Shown piece after piece: positions 54,031 through 64,000 of a DNA stretch of 64,000 nt. Numbering within the stretch: the stretch's first letter is position 1; each line of letters begins with the position of its first letter. Made by a program: the position numbers and the translations under genes. The stretch is from Rachycentron canadum (taxonomy: Eukaryota; Chordata; Actinopteri; Carangiformes; Rachycentridae), in contig CM076658.1 of the NCBI GenBank assembly GCA_038496675.1, forward strand, positions 5,078,520 through 5,142,519, read 5' to 3'. The notes under the pieces are model-generated. The model was not told where the DNA came from. It was given only the letters and a program-made list of their open reading frames with translations, and did not search any database.

Positions 54031-57000
54031 CCCAAGGTGTTTTTTGGTGAGACATTTCAGAGCAACTCTTTGTTTAGTTACTTTGTAAATTTCATCATGA
54101 CCACTTTCATGGCTCCTTTTTTGTATTTTTATTTGTTTTTACATTGTGAGAGAAACTTTCTTGTCTGCTCCAACGTAAGAAGCAAATCAATCATAAGCTT
54201 GTTTCATTATTCCTGTCCACACCAGTCCAGTCATATCATGTATATTTCTCTTAAACTGGTGAGATTTGAAGAAAAGCGTCATCTCCAGTGTGTGTCTGCA
54301 CACACAAAGATAGATGGTGTAGGATTACTGTGCTGTGGTTTGTTTGGTCATGTACAAACAATGTTCAAACTCTTCAGGAAATAGTTTAAAACATGAGTTG
54401 CTTTATTTCTGCTAAACCTAGAAGTGGTTTATTACAGGTGAAACTGAAATCTGAACTGGGAATAACCTTGCAACAGAGCTGGTTTTATGAGGGTTTGGAG
54501 AGGGATGTTGACAGGACATGATGAAGGACAGAACCCGGCGTTCTCCTGTGGCTCCATTTTGACCTTTTCCAGGTTCCCAGTCATGCTTTTGCCGATTGAA
54601 AGGTCAAAAGCTAAAATATAATGAGGTTATAAGTGGGATAAGTGCGGTTTAAACCATTTTTATATGTCTACATTACATAGCAACAGGTTCTGATGTGCTA
54701 CTGTAAAACTAGTAATTTACACAAAATGGAAATCTCTGGTCCATTCACACAAATGTTCCCCAGGTTGATCTAGATCTAGATATTTAATCTGCTTGAGAAC
54801 TTGACCATTATTTCAGATGACAGTTCCTACTTCCAGTTTTGGTTCCTGCCCCCTACGCCAAAAACTTTTCCCCCAGCACAGTAGTCTTGTGCGACAGCCC
54901 AGGAACCATCAAGGTGGAATTTGCAGATCTGAAATGCAGCCATGTTGGTGCTAGTATCAGTGTTAAGGAATTGTATGGGAACTTAACCTTTAAACCGATT
55001 TAGCATAGCATTCCAGTAACATTGTTAGACTCATAATGAATGGCTTAAAAGGCCAAAAGCAACCGCAACAATGACTTTTCCTTTTCATTCTTCATTTTCA
55101 AATCTAGTGCCGCCATTACCCACAGTTCAACTTGACCGCCTGCAATTTGGTTGGAGATTTAAGTTGTGTCATGCCAGCAGTGGCTTGTGTAGCTTTGAGC
55201 CACTAGCCTTAAGCACAGGTGAAGCTACAGAAGCCTGGTAAGCTCATGTTTTTTAATGTCTTTTCACTCCTCATTTGTAGTCTTCAGCCCCAACTGACTG
55301 CCCCGATGGATGCCCCTTGTGGCAATTTATCAGACTTCCCACAGCTCCTTTTGGACCCACAAAGGACTTTATACAACTTTGTGTTATGCAAACATGATCT
55401 CAATGTGTTTGACTTAACCTCACTAATCGTCACAATTCTTGACATATGGTGGAAATGGAAACATGAGGGAACTCCTTAGGGGTTCCTGAGTTACTTCCTG
55501 CGTTTGTTTCCTGGGACTATTTGGTGGAAAAACTCTGCTTCCATTCTTCTCTGCCCACTCTCCAAACTTGTGGAGAAGGGCATGTAAGCGGGCCAGTCCT
55601 AGCTGGCAGGATTCCAGTGGTAACAGGGTTTTCTGCCTGTCTAATTGAATTGCCTGTTGCTCGTAATGTGTGGAAATTCAAAACAGATGTCCACATCATC
55701 TCCCTTTTGCTTGCCTGTCTTCTTGCAGCCATCTCTTCTGGTCCTGACCTGCTTCTAGACATGCTTTTAATTTCCCTGTGAGACTCAGCCCCTGTGGACA
55801 GACTTTTAACCAATTCCCTCCCCCGTGGGACGAGGTACATGTGCTCTCAAGCAACAAGATGGAATTGTCCCTCAGGAAAACACTTTATCAGAGTCTAAAC
55901 GTCCGATTTCACATATCAAGGTTCACAGCTTTATCCTTGTCTCTCCTGTGGCTGCGTCCACATACGTAGTTTCAGCTGCTGCTTGCTTTGATTAATTGTA
56001 TTTTAGGGTATCAGCACCCAGAGGCCGTGGAGTGTGACCGAGGATGCTGCTGTTTTGGAGATAATATTTGAACCAAACATGGATGCAGGGCCAGCCTGAG
56101 TAGCTTTCAGAAACCGCTGCTGACGCATTCCCCCGTGAGTCCAGAAAACTGTGCTCAGTGCTCCTGTAACTTAGCAACAGATTTCATTTCACAAACAGCG
56201 ACCGGTGCCTCCCTGAGAGCACCTGTGTATATTTTACCTCCAGTCACAGGCTGCCTGCACATCCTTTTGTGCACGGAGTCAAACTGAGATTCAGGACGTC
56301 TATAGAGCGCTCCTGTGTTGTGTTGTGTTGTGTTGTCCTTCCGTTCTTTGTACAGGATATGTGCAATGAGTTCTTTATTATAAAACCAGAGATGTAGCCA
56401 AAATACCTCCAACCCACCTGATTCGTAACAAGTTGGTCGGATCATTTAGACACAAATAGATGCATTTTTCTCTTCTCCGTGTTTCAGCTTATGATAAAAA
56501 TATCATGGCAGCACTGACATCCAGTGTCACATAGTCTCATGAAATTGCACCAGCAGTGACAATTGTTTTTGTTTTTTTTTCCTATCGTGTTCTTAATTAT
56601 CTTAATCTGTTAAACCTGTTCATAGTTGCAGAAAGTCAAAATGGAGCAAATTAAATGCCAGCGCACAGACTTCGTGTTTGTCGTACTGGATGAACCCACA
56701 GGTCACTATGTTGGGTGTCAGTCAGGAAGACGTCAGCTTTCTTTGCTGTGAGAAAAAATAAATCATGAGGTTCTGGTCTTTCATGCAAGAGACTGGAATT
56801 TGTTGACAATATGGGGGCGCACAGGTTCTCAACAGACAGGTGGCAGGTTTGATTCCTGGTTGGCCCAATCCCAGTCTCTTTACACTGTCCTATCAAATAA
56901 TAAAGGCACGAATGGCCAAAAAATATCAGACATAGGTCTTTAAATATGATTTATGATCTTTTTCTACTCCAAAGTTTATTTATGAAGCAAGAAAACAAGC

Positions 57001-60000
57001 ACATACAGGAACTTTATTTGGCTCTGTGTTTACTTTAGACAGCAGATGAACCCTTCAGCAGCACTGGGCCTGCTCAGTTTTCATCTACATGTGAAGTTTC
57101 CATGGTCAAGATAACAGTTGTCAGGATGTCTCATTGCAAATATCAAACACGCCCAATGTGGACTAAACTCGTTCTTCAGCTTCAGCTAATCATGAGGCTT
57201 TTCATGAGTTGTCCTGTGTCTTACTGTTAAAGTGCAACTAAAGACTCAAATGTGGTTGAAAGCTTTCAGACTTTTTTTTTTTTTTTTTTAATGAAGAGAA
57301 AAGGTCCCATCTCTCTGATGTCTGCATGCTGCTGTAATTACAAGCTGATTATGTGACAGCAACATCAAAAACTGATGGATTTCATGTCGTCGTGTTTCCG
57401 CTGAGCAACACTTGGCTGCTGTGCTTCATTGCTTCATTCTGCTCATCTGACATTCATTAGCTTTAATTAGTTTGTGTTCTGTGAAGGACTCTGGACTCAT
57501 GGTGATATTATTTGAAGGGGGAATGAATAAATAATGATGATGCACATGTCTAGTATGGCATTAGTCGTCCAGCGAGGACATTTCTCTCAGAGCTTATATT
57601 AAAATCAGGTGGTAGGAAGCTGCTTTTTGTTGAACTGACTAGTTTTGTGATGATTATTGTTGTGGTTATAATTTTTTGTCATGGGAGTAAATGACTGTAT
57701 TAATCTTCATTATTCCAAGAAATGGCAGGTTTTTCTTTTCTAGCTTTATTTTTAGACTGAATTGTTGTTGCAGCTTCATTATTCAGCCTGACTTTGGTTT
57801 CTTGTTTGTGTTTGGTATCCCTGTCTTTCTGCACTCACCCATGGGATGTGACATCTGTATGCAGAAGCTCTGTTAACCTAGCGTTTACAGTGTTGAGCCT
57901 ATTAAAGGAAGGAAAGGTGACGTTTTTTTTTCAGCTTCTACTGGGAACTGCTCAGGCCACTAGAATCATCATCCTCCTTACGGCTGCAGGTTGTGTGTAT
58001 AACCCTTCGGCACTTGACACTTGATATGAAATCCTGACCTGAATGCAGGAGGTGTTGCTGCTGGCTATTTCCAGGGGGCTGAGGTGGAGTGTCTGGTCAG
58101 GAGGGAGATGATTATGATCCTTAATGCTGACCCTGATGATCCTAACCAAGAATCATATTCACTTCTCACAGGTGTGTGGAAGTCAGCAGGGATTGAACTT
58201 CTCCCTTAGCGCAGTCATTCATTTGAATGAGGCCAGTCCAGCGATGCAGTGGGTGTTGCCAATGCAGACAGGGCAAAAAAAAAAGAAAGTTATACCTGGC
58301 TCAACTTCTCCTGCAATGCAGCATATCATTATCTGGCAGGACGCTGCTCTGGTCAATCACAAACAGGCACGTGCATAATAATGTAATGTCAAGAGTATTT
58401 TAACTGTGTACATCGCTATTGTTGCATTTCAAGCATCTCAGCTTTACCAACATAGTCCCTTCCCTTGTTTTAATGTGGAGAGATGGTTTGAAAGTGTTTG
58501 TTGTTGCCACATGTGCAGCTCATTATTATGTGGACATGCATGCAAAAGACAGTTCTTGCAGAGAGATTAGATTATGACGCAGCCAGATGGAGGCAATAAT
58601 GCCAGGTAATAGTTCTGCCTTTGGGCTTGGATGGATGACGTGTCATGTCTAGTTTTTATGAAAGATGTAGTTCTTACAAGACATAAATAAATGGTACATT
58701 TATTGACCTTTACTGGCATGTGTTGAATAATTAATTCATTGTGTAATTTAAATCACAGTTTGAATCTCTGTGCTCAAAGCAACGAATGGCCATGTCTTTA
58801 ATTGTGTATTTGATATATAAAGCCCTTGACCTTTGAACCTTACCAGCTCTGCCACTGTGATTTGAAAAGTTTTGGTTTGCCCATTTTGCAAAGTTACAAA
58901 AACGAGAAATCAGGTGCCGCAGACCTCACTGCAGCACTGTCCTGAGCTTTTAACTGGTTTCCTACTTCATTCTTCTGCTGTATTGAAGCTCATAGGGTTA
59001 TGTTCAGGGACATCTGTTCATCTGGTCCATCTTTGTCCAGCAATAGCATTCAAAGCTTCATAGATCATAGATTTAATGGTTTTTGCTGCTTGTTGGGAAA
59101 TTGGGAAAGATGATGTAAAAAAAAAAATCCTCCCACGTTGTGCCTTTTCTATACTGGGTTTTACTTTGGTTACTGTCAGACATGGGAATATTATTTTAGG
59201 TCTCAGGCTTGTTAAGTCTGCGGCAGTTTAGCGTGGTTAGCGTGACTGGATGATGATGCTTGAAGTTAGGCTGTAACCCCATGGTTCGTTAGACTATGAG
59301 AGGAACTTTGTTTTTTTTCTCAACAAGGCATCTGAGAACAGACTAAACGACTGAGATACAGAATTAGGCAGTAAATAGTTTACCCTGGAAGTAAACAGTT
59401 CTCGTCTGCACACATTACCATTAAGACACTTTATTTATAGAGCACATTCAAAAACCAAAACAGTCAAAGAATTCAGGAAATAAACAGCAAGAAAGTAGTT
59501 GTGTGAGGAGTTTAGCTTTCTTTCTTTGTAAAAAGTGACATTTAAATACATAGTTTTTACTGAATAGTGTCAACAATGAACACATGAGAGTGTGGCACAT
59601 GGTAACATGCACACTTCTCACACGCCTCTCATTCTCCCCAAGCCCTTCACATTGAATCAGGCCTCTGTAGCAACACTGAGTGAAACACATTGTTTGCTCT
59701 TAAAAGTTTTTAAATGCATTTACATCAAAAGAGTAAATGCCCCCTTCGTTGTTTTCTGTGCAAAATGGTCCACTATCCTGTGAAAATCCAGAGCTCAGAC
59801 CAGATCACTAGATGCTAACAGTTCTGCATGGGGAGGTGTTTTCTGGGGACATTAAACATTTTCCACTTATTAGTTTTGCAATTCATCCATTTTATAACAT
59901 GAAATCAACACCTCATGAAGCCCCCCCTTCCCCACTATAAACTCCTGGGCATTTTAGTCTGTTTTCTGCAGCTTGAGAGCACTCATGACTCACAACGTTG

Positions 60001-60626
60001 TCGCTCAGAAACCTGTCTACACACTATGTGCCAGGAAACTTCATTTCTGGCCACATTTCTTTGTCCATAAATTGAATGGTTCATTGACTGTTTTAATGGC
60101 CTTTTTCAAATTATTTGAATTATTTGTGGGGCTTTTTTTTTGTTTGTTTGTTTTTTAGTTTTTTTTCCCCCTACACATTCCTAACAGCCACAGCAGGTCT
60201 GTTGTTCCCCTCAGTAATGGTGCAGGGGTTGTACTTCATGCAGATAGCCTAGCCTTCATGTCCGTAAGTGCCCAGCTGAAGCATTTTTCAAGTCTGAGTG
60301 TTTGCTACATGCTTGTGTGGTTCTGAGCTTTGGTGTTCTGCTGATTGTGTCTGTGTCATGTTGTGTAGTTTTGTCAGCCTCATACAGTCATCACCTTTGA
60401 AAAAAAGACAGCTTCTCCTTTGCCTGGCCAGGTGCCATGGCCTTTTAATTTCCCCTCCAGGACTCTTAACATGGGCTTGTTGACACTGAAGTTGGGTCAT
60501 TTTGTGAGGTTAACAAAGCTCCACCAGTTCTTTGATGTGCTCTCTCCAGGAGAGGAAGCCCATTCTCTTTTAAAGAGGTGTCAGCAAATGAATCATGCTG
60601 TAGAATCTCAAATTCATTTAATTGTA

Positions 60627-60885
60627 TTAAAGGGACAGTTCAGTCAATGTTCTGGCTTTTTGTGGCCTGATTTTAAAAAAATAAAATAAAATCTGAAGCT
60701 TTTTCTGCCACCTCTAATGAAGAGAAATGAATTTTGTTTATGATGCTGATGCTAATTTTTCTTCTAAATTTGCATTACACAGGTGGCAACAAAAGTTTCA
60801 AAGCCTCTTGAAATTTCTGAAATTATTCCCCCAGAAACACACCAGCAGGGTTTAGGGTATTTTGGGTGAATTGATTCTTCATGCT
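60627..60885. mobile_element. Short TIR-type teleost repeat
   Basis: Left end attaaagggacagttcagtc is an imperfect inverted match to the right end attttgggtgaattgattct. It is similar in its ends to the element at 40971-41750. Non-coding. Confidence 0.45.
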
Positions 60886-62797
60886 AAACCTTCACATTCA
60901 CAGTGTTTCTCCACTGTGTTGGTCCAATACAGAGCACAGACTAAACATGTCTCAGGTGTAGAGCTGCTGTGTTTTGTAAAATCAGTGACTATAAAATAGT
61001 TTTGATAATTTTCACTTCTTCTCAAGAGACTTTGGCTTCTTTTCTACTTTTCTACCAATATTTATCGCCAAGATGAATTAAGTACAGTCTCCTGAAAAGT
61101 TAACTCTTGTCAGATAAGATCAATATGTTTAACATTTCATAGGAACTGTTTGCGGTGTTTCATCACTCAGTTGACCTTATATTATGCCGTGCAAAAGTAA
61201 GCATGAGGCAGACCTGGAGCCTGCTCCATAAAAAAGCAGAATAAAAAGATTATCCAGCTGACTTTGGGCTTAACCCAGCCTTTTTCCCCCTCCAGACCCA
61301 AACTAACCCTGCAGACCAAACCTCCCAATGTCAGTTTTTGTTCATGTTCTGGCTCAAAACTTTAAAGAGCAGCACACCCTCTACAGTCATCTGTCAACAT
61401 GGCTCCAGTACAATCCAAGATGCAGCATTCACACAAACAAGACAAGTACAAAAGTCCACTGAAGCGATGTGTTTGCACGTCTGTGTAAGACTTCAGCTTC
61501 TATGACACTTTATTTGATGAGAACTAGGCCTATAGTACATGTTTGCCTTACAACCAGATTATCACTCTGGCTGTAAAAGAGGATTTATAACAGGTGGATA
61601 GTTTTTAATGGTGAAAGCAATAAACAAAATATACAGTTGCATATTAATAATTAATGCTATTGCTGTTGGTTCAGCACAGCTTTTTGCACTCATATTTCAT
61701 CACTGCAGCCCTGGGGAATATTAGACAGCTTTGTTAAGATAAAAATCTTTTTATAGACTGAATGATATAACTGGTTATAGTAGATGTATAATAATGTACT
61801 CATGATGCACTTGTATCAGGACATTAATTATCTCTTGTTTGAGCTAATGTGTTAAAATGACTGATATTGGTTTGCCTATGACAAAAGATACCCTTTAAGC
61901 TCTACTGTGCTGGCACAGTCTCATGACCTCAGTACTGACTCGGTGTATTTGCCGTAGTGAGTGACTGTCAGGAAACTAATGCTCATTTCCCATGATCATC
62001 CCTCTGTGGTCGCTGTATTGCCTGCTGCTGACAGCTCAGTCTTTGATACGAGGAAGGACGAGCAGCCATTTCCCTGCGGTTTCTCTTATGATTTTTTTCC
62101 TTTATGAATCAGTCATTGATTTTAATGAGAAACTGCGTCCTCAGAATCTACCACAGAAATGTGCTGGAATCTGAAATGCATATCTGCAACACAGCCATGA
62201 ACCAGATGATTTACTCTTGATGTCCCTCAGAGGTGGGAAAGTGAAGGTGAATCTCATTTGGACAAGACTCCAGACTAAAAAGCAGCAAACTAAATGATTC
62301 AGTATGAATGGAGGTCTTAATTAATTTGACTTTTGTTGACATTTTTGGCATTGGACTATATAAATCTTGATTTTTTTTTTTTTTTTAAATAAATTTTTTT
62401 TTTATCTGGCATTGGCTTAAGATGACAGCTTGAAAAAAATGGCTCAGCTTCAATATCAACAAAGCATAGAATGATGAGCTGTCACAACTATTTTGGCCAA
62501 ACTTTGTGAAGTAACATCCAAGGACATAAGTAATATTTATTTTTTCCTAACACTGAATCAACTGGATATGAATGTAACTTTTCATATTGCTGGCAGTGAG
62601 TTAGTTTCTGTATAGCTTTTATGTAGCTGCCAGCACAGTTATGATAAAAGATTGAAAGAAAAATCTAGATGCCTCATTCACTTGGATATTAAACTCAGCC
62701 CTGTGTTTTGGCTGCTTTGAATAGTTAGATATAGATTATTGCCCTGGTTGATTATTAGGCCCAAAACTTGACATTTTCAAATTATTTGCATCTGTAT

Positions 62798-62798
62798 T

Positions 62799-62831
<33 letters not shown>

Positions 62832-62840
62832 TTTATTTTT
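62798..62840. repeat. (ATTT)n microsatellite
   Basis: About 10 ATTT units in adcy5 intron 1. Confidence 0.93.
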
Positions 62841-63110
62841 TGAGCCAATAGTGATTAGATACATTTTTAAAAACTTTAGAAAATGCCATCTGTTGCTGTC
62901 TGTAGTCGTGGGAACAGATCAGATTGGCTACTTGTCACATTCAGAGATGGACACAGACTGGAGTAACAAGCTCCGGGTAACAAGCAGAGATGAGTCAAAG
63001 GTTAGACAGCAGACATCGCTGAAGTTGTGACATAACAATCCTTTACGCTGTAATTCCGAAAACTACTCAGTCTTATGAACAAATTAATTTCTTGGTTTAA
63101 AACACACTGA

Positions 63111-63114
<4 letters not shown>

Positions 63115-63154
<40 letters not shown>
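63115..63154. repeat. (GT)20 microsatellite
   Basis: 40 bp of perfect GT in adcy5 intron 1. Confidence 0.97.
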
Positions 63155-63155
<1 letters not shown>

Positions 63156-63983
63156 AGAAGTTAGTGCTACAACTTCTGAATGAATGAGAAAGTGGCTAAA
63201 AGGAGCAGAGAGCTTGGAGTGACCACGGTCCATGGGAGTTTATGTAGAAACATTACTCTTCACCAATTAAAATCTTTTTTTACAGCAAAGGCTTATCGGT
63301 TCCAAATATTGGTTATTTGTGTTTTCTTTTACTTATTACTGGTATCGGCGCTGAAAAAAGCAATATAGGTCGACCCCCAGTTAAAATGCTAAAGTAGTGC
63401 CTTGCACATCACGAGGCTCAGGTTTGTTCCAAGTACTACACTGCTGCTTGTATTTCCCATGTTGTGCATCCCATTTTACATCCCCATACTGGCTTATTGT
63501 TCTGCATGGGGGTAACTCTCACAATCAGTAAAGTTAAGATATATACTTCCTTATCATTTATAAACTCTTCCTGTTACCTGTTGTCGTATTGTTGCCGTGC
63601 AACCAAACAGCTAAATATTTTAAGAACAATTTGAGTAAAATGAGAGCAGTTGTCTCCTAAAGGACTGTGCCCTTTTCCCATAAGAGTCCTGATGTGTAAG
63701 TCGACTCTGCTGCACCGCTGTTTGGATCTGCACGCTGGGACAAAGAGTAAGTGCACAGGCTGGCCAGCCTGGGGAAGCAGGTTTTTTTAACGGCTGGAGT
63801 GACCTCATAGACCAAGACTTCAGTCCAGAGTGAAGTTGTTGACCTGTAACATTTAGCTGGGGAGAAGTTAGTTGTAAGCACAGAGAAAGAAGGGGGTGTT
63901 TTTAAAAATAGCAACAACTAAGTAATGTTTTAATGTAGCCCAGCCTGAAATGAGGACATGACGTATTGTTTTTCAACATGGTG

Positions 63984-63999
63984 GTGTGTGTGTGTGTGT
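63984..63999. repeat. (GT)n tract at the window edge
   Basis: At least 8 GT units, reaching the last base but one. It may continue outside. Confidence 0.85.
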
Positions 64000-64000
64000 T

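Larger units (their letters stand above)
50797..64000. other. adcy5 intron 1 (open at right edge)
   Basis: 13.2 kb with no sign of exon 2 (a LVSNVLIFSCTN-like peptide) on the plus strand. It contains a degenerate tandem repeat at 51596-51860, several T-runs (53185-53213, 53998-54030), a TIR-type repeat at 60627-60885, an ATTT tract at 62798-62840 and GT tracts at 63115-63154 and 63984-63999. The unique segment at about 57330-57560 looks non-repetitive and is a candidate regulatory element. No nested gene was recognised. Confidence 0.8.

Overview
This is nuclear DNA from a ray-finned fish, most likely a spiny-rayed (percomorph) teleost. The protein-coding exons are clear vertebrate orthologues with GT-AG introns. 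The introns are short for a vertebrate, and the non-coding DNA holds long dinucleotide microsatellites and dispersed repeats of teleost type. There are no bacterial operons, CRISPR arrays or phage genes.

Layout, left to right. (1) About 1-12.85 kb, minus strand: the 5' part of cacnb4, the voltage-gated calcium channel beta-4 subunit. Three exons lie in the window: a first exon at 12787-12849, a second exon at 10896-10979 and an alternative beta-4a-type first exon at 4644-4688. The SH3/GK core exons lie beyond the left edge. (2) 16.58-28.97 kb, minus strand: a complete stam2 with 14 coding exons and 511 codons, encoding an ESCRT-0 adaptor with VHS, UIM, SH3 and core coiled-coil regions. (3) 30.38-39.25 kb, plus strand: a complete hacd2 with 7 exons and 244 codons, encoding the very-long-chain 3-hydroxyacyl-CoA dehydratase of the ER. 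It includes a 19-nt microexon. (4) 48.4-64 kb, plus strand: promoter, leader and first coding exon (310 codons) of adcy5, adenylyl cyclase 5, followed by more than 13 kb of its first intron.

The genes belong to different pathways: channel trafficking, endosomal sorting, fatty-acid elongation and cAMP signalling. No joint function is implied. stam2 and hacd2 are head to head across about 1.4 kb. The main genome-scale observation is the gene order itself. From memory of the human map, CACNB4-STAM2 sits on chromosome 2 and HACD2-ADCY5 on chromosome 3, while the paralogues CACNB2, STAM and HACD1 are neighbours on 10p12. The uninterrupted cacnb4-stam2-hacd2-adcy5 order here therefore probably preserves an older linkage that was broken in the human lineage.

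The remaining DNA is introns, one 8.5-kb intergenic stretch, microsatellites and decayed transposons. Other items worth a look are a nearly perfect 0.75-kb inverted repeat next to an unresolved base at 3160, a nested inverted-repeat element near 41.6 kb, an unusual cacnb4 N-terminus and a 20-codon hydrophobic small ORF at 9.1 kb. I did not find a new multi-gene system in this window.
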